A stretch of DNA of 64,000 nucleotides from Paraburkholderia aromaticivorans (GTDB lineage Bacteria > Pseudomonadota > Gammaproteobacteria > Burkholderiales > Burkholderiaceae), in the NCBI RefSeq assembly GCF_012689525.1, contig NZ_CP051516.1, positions 1,116,001-1,180,000 of the forward strand. The letters are read 5' to 3'. Made by a program: the position numbers and the translations under genes. Positions 19,682 through 29,218 of the stretch are shown in pieces. Every line of letters begins with the position of its first letter. The first letter of the stretch is position 1. The notes below the pieces were generated by a model. The model worked only from the letters and a program-made list of their open reading frames with translations. It had not been told where the DNA came from and ran no database searches.

Positions 19682-20890
19682 CTAGATCAGCGCGCCATAC
19701 GCGAGCCACAGCCCGCACACCACTGCTACCGTCCCGTACACCACGTACACCGGCACCTTCAGCTTGGCGAAGCACATGGCGGAGAACAGCGCGGTTAGCA
19801 GATAAATTGGTTTGAACGGCACATGCGCGGCAATGCGTAACACGGCCACCGCGAGAAACGCGGTGGTGACGGCGCGCAGGATCCGCATACCGTGCTCGAA
19901 GCGCGGATTGGCCTTCAACTGATGCAGATGCCGCTGCGCCAGCACGACGAGGCACCCCGACGGCACGAACAGCGCGAGCGTGGCAATCAGCGCGCCCACC
20001 CAGCCATCCACCAGATAGCCGAAGAACGGCACCACGTTCAATAGCGGTCCGGGCGACAGCGGCGACAGCGAAAACGCCAGCGTGAAGTCGTTATCGGAGA
20101 CGCCGATCGCCGGCGTGACGAACAGCGTCTTGAGCACCGGCAACGCCGAGAAGCCGCCGCCGAACAACGTCATGCCGGCACCCGCAAGCCGCGGCCACAA
20201 CAGCGCGAGCTCATAGCGATGCGGCAACGGCATCGCGAACAACGCAAGAAACACGCTCAGGGCGGTCAGCGTCTGCCAGTCGCCGCGCGCGAATGACACG
20301 ACGACGCGCGAATTGCGTACCGGGCTCACGAACCAGCCAGTGCCGAAGGCCGCCCCGAGCATGACGACATAAGCGGCCGGACTGCGCGCATAGAACAGCG
20401 CGATGCAACCCAGCACCGCCGCGATCCATTCGAGTTTGCCGCGCACTAGCGCACGCGTCTGTTTGTACCAGGTGATCGCGATCAGTGTGGCCAGCACGAC
20501 ACTGAAGTGATTGAGCAAGGTCTGCGAGGCGGCGGCGCGCACGAACGGCGTGCGGTAGAAGATCGCGAACAGCGTCATCAGCATGAAGAAGGGCAGGACG
20601 CTGGCAATGCCCGCGACCCAGGCGCCGGCGCGTCCGCGCAGCGCATGCCCGAGTTGCACGGCGACGTTGCAGCCCACCGGTCCGGGCACCATCCAGGCGA
20701 GCGCGATCAGATCGGAGAAAGCGACGCGCGAGAGGCGTCCTTCACGCTCGACATAATGGTTTTCAAGTTGCGCCATGAGCGCGAGGCCGCCCCATGACAA
20801 CGCGGACAGGCCGAACACGACCCGGAACAGCGTCCATAGCGGTTCCCGTTCGCCTCGTCTGGCAGCATCCTGGCTCGTGATCATCTGCAT
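19682..20890 (-). CDS. Chromate transporter family protein
   Basis: This 402-residue inner-membrane protein of the CHR family is made of two homologous halves. Each half carries the family's glycine/proline signature: M-V-P-G-P-V-G-C-N-V-A in the first and L-S-P-L-S-P-G-P-L-L-N in the second. About ten hydrophobic segments are visible. Characterised long-chain members export chromate, but many homologues have no shown substrate. No chromate-resistance regulator is nearby, so I do not assign chrA. The start could be the ATG at 20890 or the ATG two codons later; neither has a good ribosome-binding sequence. Confidence 0.85.
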   Translation of the reverse strand: MQMITSQDAARRGEREPLWTLFRVVFGLSALSWGGLALMAQLENHYVEREGRLSRVAFSDLIALAWMVPGPVGCNVAVQLGHALRGRAGAWVAGIASVLPFFMLMTLFAIFYRTPFVRAAASQTLLNHFSVVLATLIAITWYKQTRALVRGKLEWIAAVLGCIALFYARSPAAYVVMLGAAFGTGWFVSPVRNSRVVVSFARGDWQTLTALSVFLALFAMPLPHRYELALLWPRLAGAGMTLFGGGFSALPVLKTLFVTPAIGVSDNDFTLAFSLSPLSPGPLLNVVPFFGYLVDGWVGALIATLALFVPSGCLVVLAQRHLHQLKANPRFEHGMRILRAVTTAFLAVAVLRIAAHVPFKPIYLLTALFSAMCFAKLKVPVYVVYGTVAVVCGLWLAYGALI

Positions 20891-21058
20891 GGCGCCAAGA
20901 GCGCCCGGTACGCGGGCGCTCGTCCTTTGAGATCATCGTTTAGTGGTCTGACGCGGCCGGCGGGCGGCATCGCGCTGTCATGCGGTACAGCGAGAATGTA
21001 GCCGGTTTTGCGGCGCTGCGGGTAGATGACCTGTGACGACCCGCAACGGGCGCCGTGC

Positions 21059-23413
21059 TCAGGTGTTGGTGCTGGATACGCTGCTGGTGCTGTCGGCTTC
21101 GTGCGCGGTGCGGCGGCCCGTCATGCCGCAGACGCCGAAGCGTTCCAGCAGCGCCGGAATCGCGTCCACCGGCACCGGACGCGAGAACAGGAAGCCTTGC
21201 GCCTCGATATGGCCGAGCGCGGCGAGCCACGCGATCTGCTCTTCGGTCTCCGTGCCTTCGACGACCACCGTGAGCCCGAGCGAACGCGCCAGATTGACGA
21301 TCGCGGTGACCATCACGCAGACGCTGCGGTCGCCCGGAATTGCCTGGATGAACGAACGGTCCACCTTCAGCGTGTCCACCGAGAAGCGGTTCAGATAAGA
21401 CAGCGACGAATAGCCGGTGCCGAAATCGTCGAGCGCGATGCGCACGCCGAGACGCTTCAACGCGAAGATCTTCTCCGAAACGAGTTCGGGATATTCCATC
21501 ATCGCCGTTTCGGTGATTTCGAGCTCGAGGCGGCGCGCGGAGATGCCGCTTTCCTCGATGGCGTGCGAGATCGTTTCGTACAGGTCGCCGCGCCAGAATT
21601 GCACCGCCGAGATGTTCACCGCGAGCGACAGCGTGTCGTAGCCCTGTTGCTGCCACAGCGCGAGTTGCCGGCACGCGGTCTCGATCACGAAGTCGCCGAT
21701 CGGCACGATCAGGCCGGTCGACTCGGCAACCGGAATGAACTCGTTGGCCGGAATCAAACCGTGCTGCGGATGATTCCAGCGCACCAGCGCCTCGAAGCCG
21801 GTAATGCAGCGGCGCGTCAGATCGATCTTCGGCTGATAGGCGAGGAACAGTTGCCCTTCGGCGAGCGCCACGCGCAACTGCTGTTCCCACTTCATCAAAT
21901 GATCCGCGCGATGCGACAGTTGCGGCGAATAGAACTGATAGCAGTTCTTGCCCGCGTCCTTCGCGCTGTACATGGCGAGGTCGGCTTTTTTCAGCAGGTC
22001 GATCTCGCTTTCGTTGGCGACCGAGTAGAGCGCGATGCCGATGCTCGCATGCAGCACGAACGAACTGCCGCGCACTTCGAACGGCTTGGCGAACGCTTCG
22101 GCCGCGGCTTCGGCGAGCGCGACGGCGCGCTTCTCGACGTCGTCGCCCTTGATCACAACGACGAACTCATCGCCGCCGATGCGGCTCAACGCGCCGCCTT
22201 CGCCGACCGCGGTGGCGAGCCGCGAGGCCGTCATTTGCAGCACGATGTCGCCGGCGTTGTGGCCGAGCGTGTCGTTGACGGTCTTGAAGTTGTCGAGGTC
22301 GATAAAGAGAATTGCGAGGCGGCCGAGGTTGGCCTGCTGCGCCACGTCGTGCCGCAGGGTCTGCAGCGTCGCGTAGCGATTGCGCAAACCAGTGAGCAGG
22401 TCGTATTCGACCAGATGCGTCATCTCGCGCTCGCGGCCGAGCAGTTTGCCGATCAGGCCGGTGGCCACGGCGAAGAAACTCAGCATGGCGAGCGAGATGA
22501 AACCCGCCATCATCAGATAGACGTTGCGCGTGTGGTTGTAGTCGGCGAATTCTTCGGCTTGCGAGAGACCCACCAGCACGCCGAGTGGATAACCGTCGAT
22601 ATGCCGGTACGACACGATGCGCGTGACGTTGTCGATCGAATCGACGTAAGTGCCCGACACATGCTCCGAGGTCGGATACGAACCGCTCGCCGAGAATACG
22701 CCGTTGGCGGTTTCGGTGCTGCCGGTGCGCCGCGCGAGCACGGTGCCGTTGTCCGAGATCACCGCGATCACGCCTTCGCGGCCGATCGCCGCGTTGTTGT
22801 AGAAGTCGGTGGTGAAATAGCTGGGATCTTCCGAGACCACCACGACGCCCGCGAACGAGCCGTCCGGATGATTCAGACGCCGCGTCATCTGCAAGGTCCA
22901 GTGGCCGGACACGCGGCCGAGCACGGGCTTGCTGATATACAACTGGTCGTCGTTCTCGTGTTCGTGGACCTTGAAGTGTTCGCGGTCGGACAGATCGATG
23001 CGCTTGGGATTGAGTTCGGCGGTGTTGGCGATCAACGTGCCGTGTTCGTCGATCAAGGACACCTGCACCAGCGTCTCGCTTTGCACGACGCCTTTTTCCA
23101 CCGTGCTCGCGAGATCAAAATGATTCGGCGTTTTCTCGAACTCGAATTTGACGAAGCGGGTGATCTGATCGACCTGGTGAATCGCTTTGACCGTGTGCTG
23201 CTCCAGCGCCGCCGAGAGAATTGCAGCAGAGGCCATGGCCTCACGATACGTGGCTTCTTTCTCGACCGACAGACGCGCGAAGATCACTGTCCAAAGCAGG
23301 ATCAGGACCAATACGCCTAGCGCGGGAATCGCGAGCAACGCGCGTCGGCGCGACACTGCGGGATCGCGGCGGGTTTTGGCTTCGCGCTGGTCGGAGAAGC
23401 GGGATTGACTCAT
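21059..23413 (-). CDS. Membrane GGDEF/EAL cyclic-di-GMP enzyme
   Basis: This protein of about 784 residues makes or breaks cyclic di-GMP. From the chosen ATG (M-S-Q-S-R-F-S-D-Q) it has a transmembrane helix at about 25-47, a periplasmic Cache-like sensor domain (about 50-300), and a second helix near 320-342. A GGDEF domain follows with intact R-I-G-G-D-E-F, then an EAL domain (G-F-E-A-L-V-R-W, E-I-T-E-T, D-D-F-G-T-G-Y-S-S-L, K-V-D-R-S-F). Both active sites look complete, so it may be bifunctional. The frame extends 46 codons further upstream, but that part looks non-coding. It has no operon partner. Confidence 0.9.
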   Translation of the reverse strand: MSQSRFSDQREAKTRRDPAVSRRRALLAIPALGVLVLILLWTVIFARLSVEKEATYREAMASAAILSAALEQHTVKAIHQVDQITRFVKFEFEKTPNHFDLASTVEKGVVQSETLVQVSLIDEHGTLIANTAELNPKRIDLSDREHFKVHEHENDDQLYISKPVLGRVSGHWTLQMTRRLNHPDGSFAGVVVVSEDPSYFTTDFYNNAAIGREGVIAVISDNGTVLARRTGSTETANGVFSASGSYPTSEHVSGTYVDSIDNVTRIVSYRHIDGYPLGVLVGLSQAEEFADYNHTRNVYLMMAGFISLAMLSFFAVATGLIGKLLGREREMTHLVEYDLLTGLRNRYATLQTLRHDVAQQANLGRLAILFIDLDNFKTVNDTLGHNAGDIVLQMTASRLATAVGEGGALSRIGGDEFVVVIKGDDVEKRAVALAEAAAEAFAKPFEVRGSSFVLHASIGIALYSVANESEIDLLKKADLAMYSAKDAGKNCYQFYSPQLSHRADHLMKWEQQLRVALAEGQLFLAYQPKIDLTRRCITGFEALVRWNHPQHGLIPANEFIPVAESTGLIVPIGDFVIETACRQLALWQQQGYDTLSLAVNISAVQFWRGDLYETISHAIEESGISARRLELEITETAMMEYPELVSEKIFALKRLGVRIALDDFGTGYSSLSYLNRFSVDTLKVDRSFIQAIPGDRSVCVMVTAIVNLARSLGLTVVVEGTETEEQIAWLAALGHIEAQGFLFSRPVPVDAIPALLERFGVCGMTGRRTAHEADSTSSVSSTNT

Positions 23414-23906
23414 CGGGCGGCCCGTGCCTGGGTGCCGGCCGGTTGCAAACGAGCGAGCGTCGACTGCGCTGATTTCATGGGTGGCTGCATGGTGACCAAG
23501 GTGCCGGAACTGCTGCGCAGAAGAAATAAGCGTGGCGCCGTGCCTGACCATCCGCAGGTCATCGGGTACGTCTTGATATTACTTAATGCCACTGGATTAA
23601 GGAAGAGGCCGGGCATCGGGTATACGAGGGCGCGGCAAGACGCCCGGCGCGGTGAATTTGGCATCCTGTGTGGCCGCCCTTGAGGCCGCCGCTTCGCGGT
23701 CATATTCGAGTATTTCATCGGGAATCGGCGCTCAGGCGTGCCAGCATTCAGGTGTGCCAGGCCTTTCACAGGCCTCTTCCGATGCAAGGCGCATTTAATA
23801 GTGCAAACGATGCGGCGTTTTGTGGTCAAGCGCGGCCAGGGAGGGCGAACCCTATGCCGCTTCCGGTTGCGTGCCCGACGCATGAGCGAGGCAAGGGGCG
23901 TGCCGG
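23414..23906. other. Non-coding stretch
   Basis: About 490 bp between the GGDEF/EAL gene start and the end of the PhzF gene. Frames on both strands look like chance. The promoter for the GGDEF/EAL gene probably lies near the AT-richer patch at 23570-23600. Nothing else is recognisable. Confidence 0.5.
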
Positions 23907-24797
23907 TCAGGGCAAGCGAAACGTGCCGTCGACAATCGTCACCGACGAGCCGCCAATCCATGTCTTGCTGCGTGCGTCGTCGTAGTGCACGGAGACATGG
24001 CCGGCTCGGCCCAGCGCGGTGCCTTGACGGGCTGAATAGTGCGTGCCCGGGCGCAACTGCTGGGCGCTCAGAAGACCTGCAAGCGCGGCATTGGCGCTGC
24101 CTGTCACCGGATCTTCACCGACGCCGAAACTGCCGCCGGCCATCAGGCAGCGCACCTCGAAGGTGGCCGGGCCGCCGGCCTCGTGCGGACCGTAGACCGC
24201 GAGGCCATGCGTACCCACCGAATGCACGATGTCGGCGAGCGCGGTGGCATCGGGTGCTAGCGCGAGGCATTCACGCGCCGAATTGACGCGCACCACGAGC
24301 CACGGCGCACCATTGTCGACCGCGCAGGGTGTCGCACTGAAATCGATCGCGTTGCTACGTAAAGCCGTAGACAGCGCCGCATAGCGATCCTCGGCAAGCG
24401 GCGTGACGCGCGCGGGCGGCGCGGCGAAGCCCCACGCGCCGTCCGATCCCGGCAGCGCCTCGAGTTCGACGAGTCCCACGCCGCATTGCTGCACGAGCTT
24501 GCCGGCCTGCTTCGGCTGATAGTCGCTTTCGAGCAGCGCGTGCGCGGTGCCGAGCGTCGGATGACCCGCGAACGGCATTTCACCACGCGTACTGAAGATG
24601 CGCACACGATAGTCGGCGGCGGGGTCGGTCGGCTTCAACAGGAAAGTCGTTTCGGACAGATTGGTCCAGCGAGCGATGGCCTGCATCTGATTCGCATCGA
24701 GTGCGTCGGCATCGAACACGACGGCAAGCGGATTGCCTTTGAACGGCACCGACGTGAACACGTCGACTTGTTTGAAACGGACAGTGTGGGCAGGCAT
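23907..24797 (-). CDS. PhzF family isomerase/epimerase
   Basis: This 296-residue protein has the PhzF fold of two similar diaminopimelate-epimerase-like halves. Typical signatures are present: F-K-G-N-P-L-A-V-V-F near residue 20, W-T-N-L-S-E-T-T-F with the catalytic-type Glu at about 48, R-I-F-S-T-R-G-E-M-P-F-A-G-H-P-T-L-G, and G-E-D-P-V-T-G-S-A-N near 225. True PhzF isomerises trans-2,3-dihydro-3-hydroxyanthranilate in phenazine synthesis. No other phenazine gene is present, so this is a family member of unknown substrate. It lies downstream of RidA and an aminotransferase on the same strand; a terminator before it suggests its own promoter. Confidence 0.88.
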   Translation of the reverse strand: MPAHTVRFKQVDVFTSVPFKGNPLAVVFDADALDANQMQAIARWTNLSETTFLLKPTDPAADYRVRIFSTRGEMPFAGHPTLGTAHALLESDYQPKQAGKLVQQCGVGLVELEALPGSDGAWGFAAPPARVTPLAEDRYAALSTALRSNAIDFSATPCAVDNGAPWLVVRVNSARECLALAPDATALADIVHSVGTHGLAVYGPHEAGGPATFEVRCLMAGGSFGVGEDPVTGSANAALAGLLSAQQLRPGTHYSARQGTALGRAGHVSVHYDDARSKTWIGGSSVTIVDGTFRLP

Positions 24798-24882
24798 GGG
24801 GCGCGGTCCAGCGAATCAAACGAATGGATAGGGTTGGCGGATTCTATCCGTTGACGACGGAACGATCTACCTCTCCACAAAT

Positions 24883-24922
24883 GCAAAACGCGCCGCGGGT
24901 GGCTGACACCTCGCGACGCGTT
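24883..24922 (-). terminator. Probable terminator after the RidA gene
   Basis: Inverted repeat 24887-24901 with 24907-24922, two or three mismatches, very GC-rich. On the minus strand it runs into GTTTTGC. It lies 50 bp past the RidA stop and before the PhzF start. Confidence 0.5.
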
Positions 24923-24971
24923 CCTGTCTCACTGCGCCGGACGAACCGGCGGCTTCGAGTGCGTTACTGCG

Positions 24972-25436
24972 TTACTCGACTTCGGCGATCATCTCGATCT
25001 CGACGCACGCGCCGAGAGGAATCTGCGCGACGCCGAATGCCGAACGCGCATGCTTGCCGCGTTCGCCGAACACGTCGGCGACCAGGTCGGACGCGCCGTT
25101 GGTGACCAGATGCTGTTCGGTGAACTCGAGCGTCGAGTTGACGAGACTCATCAGCTTGACGATGCGCGTGACGCGGTTCAGATCGCCGACGTGCGCGTGC
25201 AGCGTGGCGAGCAGGTCGATGGCGATCGAGCGTGCGGCGGCTTTGCCTTCCTCGGTGGTGAGGGTGGCGCCGAGCTTGCCGGTCCACACCTTGCCGTCCT
25301 TCTTGGCGATATGTCCGGAGAGATACACCGTGTTGCCGCTTTGCGCGCTCATCACATACGCGGCAGCCGGCGCACCGGCGGTCGGCAGTTCGATGCCCAG
25401 TTCCTCGAGCTTGTCGTACACATTCGTTTGAGCCAT
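24972..25436 (-). CDS. RidA family enamine/imine deaminase-like protein
   Basis: This 154-residue protein of the RidA/YjgF/UK114 family starts at ATG 25436, preceded by AAGGAC. RidA proteins form trimers and hydrolyse the reactive 2-aminoacrylate and related imines released by PLP enzymes. Features are Y-L-S-G-H-I-A near residue 40, N-R-V-T-R-I-V-K-L and the C-terminal block A-R-S-A-F-G-V-A-Q-I-P-L-G-A-C-V-E-I-E, including the Arg and Glu used by active members. It is longer than canonical RidA (about 128), like the YjgH/YoaB-type subfamilies. It follows a PLP aminotransferase gene by 98 bp, a fitting partner. Confidence 0.9.
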   Translation of the reverse strand: MAQTNVYDKLEELGIELPTAGAPAAAYVMSAQSGNTVYLSGHIAKKDGKVWTGKLGATLTTEEGKAAARSIAIDLLATLHAHVGDLNRVTRIVKLMSLVNSTLEFTEQHLVTNGASDLVADVFGERGKHARSAFGVAQIPLGACVEIEMIAEVE

Positions 25437-25534
25437 GGTGTGTCCTTCGTCAGTAGTGGAATTCGGTGGATGCGGGCCGGGCGAGAATCGTGCAAACCGC
25501 GCGCAAGAAACACACAAACAGCGCGCGGCAGCGT

Positions 25535-26731
25535 TCAGATTTTCGCGCGAATCAGCGCGCCGAGACGCGACACGCCTTCGTCGATTTTGGCCGGCGGCAC
25601 CGTCACGAACGACAGGCGCAGCGTGTTGTGTTGCGCTTCGTTCGCGAAGAACGGACCGCCCGGCACGAACGCGACGTTCTGCGCGACAGCTTCTTCCAGC
25701 AACTGCATGCTGTCGATCTGCGCGGGCAGATTCACCCACACGAACATGCCGCCTTCCGGACGGTTCCAGCTTACGCCTTCCGGCATGTAGCGTTCGAGCG
25801 AGGCCAGCATGGCCGCGCATTGATCGCGATACAGTTCGCGGATAGTCGGCACGTGCGTGTCGAGGAAGCCGTCCTTGATCACTTCGTACACGATGCGCTG
25901 CGTGAAGCTCGGCGTGTGCAGATCGGTGGCTTGCTTGGCTTGCACGAGTTTAAAGATCAACTCTTCCGGCGCGATGATGTAGCCGACCCGCAGGCCCGGC
26001 GCCAGCACCTTCGAGAACGAACCGAGATGGACGATGTGGTCCGGCGACATCGACAGCATGGTGGGCAGCGGTTCGCCCGCGTAGTCGAGCGCGCCGTACG
26101 GATCGTCTTCGATCACCGGGAACGGCGCGGTCTTCGCGAATTCGGCGAGCGCGCGGCGGCGTTCGATCGGCAGGCGGCGGCCCGTCGGATTCTGGAAGTT
26201 GGGTTGCGCGTACAACAGGCGGGCGCCGGCCGTCAGGTCGGGCGTGAGGCTTTCGGGAACGAGGCCGTGTTCGTCGGTCGGCACTTGCACGTAACGCGGC
26301 TCGTACATCGAGAACGATTGCAGCGCGCCGAGGTAGGTCGGCGTTTCGACCAGCACCGGGCTGTCCGGGCACACCAGCACCTTGCCGAGGAGGTCGAGCG
26401 CCTGTTGCGAGCCGGTGGTGATCAGCACCTGAGTCGGACGGATCTGCGCGCCGTTCACCGAATAGCGCTTGGCGATCCATTCACGCAGCGGCAGAAAACC
26501 TTCGGTCGCGCTGTATTGCAGCGCGGCGGCGGGTTCGTCGCGCAGAATGCGGTCCGATGCCGCGCGCATGCGTTCGGCCGGGAAGGTAGCCGGCGAGGGC
26601 AGGCCGCCCGCGAACGAAATGACTTCGGGCCGCTCCGTGACCTTCAGAATCTCGCGAATCGCCGAGCTCGTGAGCTTGCGTGCACGTTCGGACAATTGCC
26701 ACGTGGGGGCTTTCAAGTCGCTTTGGTTCAT
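25535..26731 (-). CDS. PLP-dependent aminotransferase, class I/II (2-aminoadipate type)
   Basis: This 398-residue cytoplasmic fold-type-I aminotransferase has its Schiff-base lysine at K241 (H-L-G-S-F-S-K-V-L-A-P-G-L-R-V-G). Also present are the PLP-contact N-P-T-G at about 181-184, the aspartate in V-I-E-D-D-P-Y-G and the phosphate-binding T-T-G-S-Q-Q. The overall sequence fits the LysN/2-aminoadipate transaminase and KAT-II-like group. It has no GntR domain, unlike its divergent neighbour. Upstream is a VOC-family gene (71-bp gap), downstream RidA. The set is divergent from a MocR regulator that may control it. The amino-donor specificity cannot be read from sequence. Confidence 0.9.
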   Translation of the reverse strand: MNQSDLKAPTWQLSERARKLTSSAIREILKVTERPEVISFAGGLPSPATFPAERMRAASDRILRDEPAAALQYSATEGFLPLREWIAKRYSVNGAQIRPTQVLITTGSQQALDLLGKVLVCPDSPVLVETPTYLGALQSFSMYEPRYVQVPTDEHGLVPESLTPDLTAGARLLYAQPNFQNPTGRRLPIERRRALAEFAKTAPFPVIEDDPYGALDYAGEPLPTMLSMSPDHIVHLGSFSKVLAPGLRVGYIIAPEELIFKLVQAKQATDLHTPSFTQRIVYEVIKDGFLDTHVPTIRELYRDQCAAMLASLERYMPEGVSWNRPEGGMFVWVNLPAQIDSMQLLEEAVAQNVAFVPGGPFFANEAQHNTLRLSFVTVPPAKIDEGVSRLGALIRAKI

Positions 26732-26802
26732 GGTCTCCTCTGCTGGTACTGGAACCGGTCAAACTTCAATTATCGCGCGAGTCGGCGACCCGCGCGCGCT
26801 GC

Positions 26803-27492
26803 TTATTTAAGGGTCCGTAGACCGTCGGGCGTTTCAAACTCGGCGATGAGCGCCGGCGCGCCTTCCGTGGGCTGCAACTCGATCAGATGCGTCGCGCCGA
26901 GCCAGCGAAGTTGCGCCGCCACCGTGTCGGCTTGCCGATGTGCGCCTTTCAACGCTTTCAGCGAAATCTCCGTTTCCGGCAGGGCCGTCGACGGATGCTT
27001 CGTCGTGTCCCACTGAATCAGCGAGGGCAGCACGCCGTCGCCGATGCCTTGCCAGGTGGGGAACGCGCCGTCGTCGGGCACGGTCAGGCCCCACGTGAAA
27101 TCGCCGCGTGTCATCGGCACGACGGGAGGAATGCGCTGCGGATACTGCGCTTGCCACGTCGGCAGGTGTTTCGGCCGTTCGACCCGGGCGGCCCAGTGCG
27201 ACAGATACGGCCCGTTTTCGAGCCGTGCGTGTGTTGCCGGGTCGTCGAGCGCGAACAGGCGGGGGCGCGGCGCGCTGCCGTCGGCCGGCGACGCGGCCTG
27301 CGGATCGATCGCGATCACTTCCAGATACACGCCGCCCCATAGACTCAGCAGGCGGTTATGCGTGCGCATCAGCGGATGCGCGCCGCCGCCGGCCGGTGCG
27401 ACGCCGAGCGTATCGGCGACGTACTGCGTGCCCTCGTCGAGGGTGCGGGCGGAAATCACGAGGTGATCGAGGCGGAGCGGATGAGCAGTCAT
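26803..27492 (-). CDS. VOC family (glyoxalase-like) protein
   Basis: This protein of about 229 residues starts at ATG 27492, placed right before the first conserved strand (L-D-H-L-V-I-S-A-R). It has paired beta-alpha-beta-beta-beta units of the vicinal oxygen chelate fold, with H-N-R-L-L-S-L-W-G-G-V-Y-L-E-V-I in the middle, as in the glyoxalase-like Glyoxalase_3 group. The metal ligands would be a His near the start and the Glu of Y-L-E-V. The substrate is unknown. It is first in the probable unit VOC - aminotransferase - RidA, divergent from the MocR gene. The frame is open 59 codons upstream but that part looks unlikely to be translated. Confidence 0.82.
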   Translation of the reverse strand: MTAHPLRLDHLVISARTLDEGTQYVADTLGVAPAGGGAHPLMRTHNRLLSLWGGVYLEVIAIDPQAASPADGSAPRPRLFALDDPATHARLENGPYLSHWAARVERPKHLPTWQAQYPQRIPPVVPMTRGDFTWGLTVPDDGAFPTWQGIGDGVLPSLIQWDTTKHPSTALPETEISLKALKGAHRQADTVAAQLRWLGATHLIELQPTEGAPALIAEFETPDGLRTLK

Positions 27493-27692
27493 GACGGATC
27501 GGGGAAACGGTTTCTGCGGTAAACCGGAGCGTGCCGGGTGTCGCGGCAACGCTGCCGGGGCCGTAAGCATAACCGTTTGCCGGATCGGCGGGCCATGCGG
27601 ATGGTGTTCGGCAGGGTTTTGCCGGAGCGCGCGTGGGGCGTCGTGAGGCTTGCAGTGCCGCCATTCCATCCTTTACTTATCTCAAATGTAGC

Positions 27693-27750
27693 GACGCCGA
27701 CCGGCACAGTAACGGTACAATCGATTCGATACTGTTCGGTACAGTTGGAG
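27693..27750. promoter_or_regulatory. Possible MocR binding region
   Basis: The divergent interval holds two copies of CGGTACA, with GGTACA at 27714-27719 and 27738-27743, spaced 24 bp. An ACAGT and an ACTGT half site surround them. MocR regulators often bind direct repeats next to their own genes. The assignment rests on position and repeat only. Confidence 0.35.
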
Positions 27751-27757
27751 CCCAGTC

Positions 27758-29218
27758 ATGTCCGTCCCGCTTGCCCAGATTCCCACCCCGCACGACACGG
27801 CGTCGCTGACGCTGGTCGAGCAGCTCGTCCAGTGGGCGCGCCGCCGCATCGAGGAGCGCGTGTTCCGCCCCGGCATGCGCATGCCGTCGATTCGCAAGCT
27901 GGCGCTCGACAAGGGCGTGTCGCGCTTCACGGTGGTCGAGGCGTACGAACGGCTGGTGGCGCAGGGTTTTCTGGAGTCGCGGCGCGGCTCCGGGTTCTAT
28001 GTGCGCGAACGGCTGGGCGGCGCGGCTAGCACCACTGCCGAGATTCATCCGCTGACCGCGGCGGCGCCGGCGCCTGCCACGATCGACGTGGTCTGGCTGC
28101 TGCGCAACATGCTGCATACCGGCGCGCGTCCCGAGCGCAGTCCCGGCCTCGGTTATCTGCCGGCGCGCTGGCTCGACGGCGACCTGATCACCAACGCGCT
28201 GCGCACGCTCGGCCGGCAAAGCGGCGCGCAAATGCTCGGCATCGGAACACCGCTGGGTTTTTTGCCGTTGCGCCAGCAGTTGCAGACGCGGCTCGAAGAA
28301 CTGGAGATTGGTGCATCGCCGGATCAGATCGTGATGGTGTCTGGCATCACGCAGGCCATCGATCTGATCTCGCGCATTTACGTGAAGCCGGGCGATGCGG
28401 TGATCGTCGGCGATCCGGCGTGGTTTCAGATGTTTGGGCGGTTCGCGTCGCAGGGCGCGCGGCTGGTGGGCATGCCGTACACGCCGGACGGGCCGGATCT
28501 CGACGCGCTCGAGTCGCTCGTAGCGACGTGGCGGCCGAAAATGCTGGTGATCAATTCGGTGCTGCAGAACCCGACCGGCACGTCGCTCACGGCGGCCCAG
28601 GCGTTCCGCATTCTGCGTCTCGCTGAAGCGTACGATTTCATCGTCGTCGAAGATGATATTTACGGCGATCTGTGTCCTCCGAGCTATCCGGGCACGCGGC
28701 TCGCGAGCCTCGACCAGTTGAAACGCGTGATCTACCTAGGCAGTTTTTCGAAAACGCTCGCGCCGAATCTGCGGGTCGGTTTCATTGCGTGCGCGCCTGA
28801 AGTGGCGACCGCGGTTAGCGACCAGAAAATGCTGGTTGGCATGACGAGCCCGGAACTGAACGAGCGTGTGCTGTACAAGATTCTGACCGAAGGTCACTAC
28901 CGGCGGCATGTCGAACGGCTGCGCGTGCGGCTCGACGGCGTGCGCGAGAAATCCGTGCGGATGCTGGAGAAGACCGGCCTCAAGCTGTTCCTGACGCCCA
29001 TGGCCGGCATGTTTTTGTGGGCCGACACGGGCGTCGACGCCGACGCGCTGGCGGCCGCCGGCCACGAAGCCGGTTTTCTACTGACGCCCGGCAGCCTGTT
29101 TTCACCGCAGCAGTCGTCGACCACCTGGATGCGCTTTAATATTTCCAATTGCGGCGATCCGGAGCTGGCCACCTTCTTGTGCCGTTATCTCGACAGCGTG
29201 GCGCGCCGCGCCTCTTGA
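27758..29218 (+). CDS. MocR/PdxR-type GntR regulator with aminotransferase domain
   Basis: This 486-residue protein has an N-terminal GntR winged helix (about 15-85: M-R-M-P-S-I-R-K-L-A, V-S-R-F-T-V-V-E-A-Y, G-S-G-F-Y-V). A linker follows, then a complete aminotransferase-like domain with the PLP lysine at K332 (L-G-S-F-S-K-T-L-A-P) and N-P-T-G at 271-274. MocR proteins use PLP or an amino acid-PLP adduct as effector. It is divergent from the VOC-aminotransferase-RidA set, the usual arrangement for a regulator and its target. The ATG at 27758 has GGAG upstream. Confidence 0.9.
   Translation: MSVPLAQIPTPHDTASLTLVEQLVQWARRRIEERVFRPGMRMPSIRKLALDKGVSRFTVVEAYERLVAQGFLESRRGSGFYVRERLGGAASTTAEIHPLTAAAPAPATIDVVWLLRNMLHTGARPERSPGLGYLPARWLDGDLITNALRTLGRQSGAQMLGIGTPLGFLPLRQQLQTRLEELEIGASPDQIVMVSGITQAIDLISRIYVKPGDAVIVGDPAWFQMFGRFASQGARLVGMPYTPDGPDLDALESLVATWRPKMLVINSVLQNPTGTSLTAAQAFRILRLAEAYDFIVVEDDIYGDLCPPSYPGTRLASLDQLKRVIYLGSFSKTLAPNLRVGFIACAPEVATAVSDQKMLVGMTSPELNERVLYKILTEGHYRRHVERLRVRLDGVREKSVRMLEKTGLKLFLTPMAGMFLWADTGVDADALAAAGHEAGFLLTPGSLFSPQQSSTTWMRFNISNCGDPELATFLCRYLDSVARRAS

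Noticed and set aside
21026..23320. A 764-codon plus-strand frame over the GGDEF/EAL gene
   Set aside because: Its His/Arg/Asp-rich composition is that of a complementary-strand shadow.
23907..24797. Phenazine biosynthesis locus
   Set aside because: Only a PhzF-family protein is present; no phzA-G partners.
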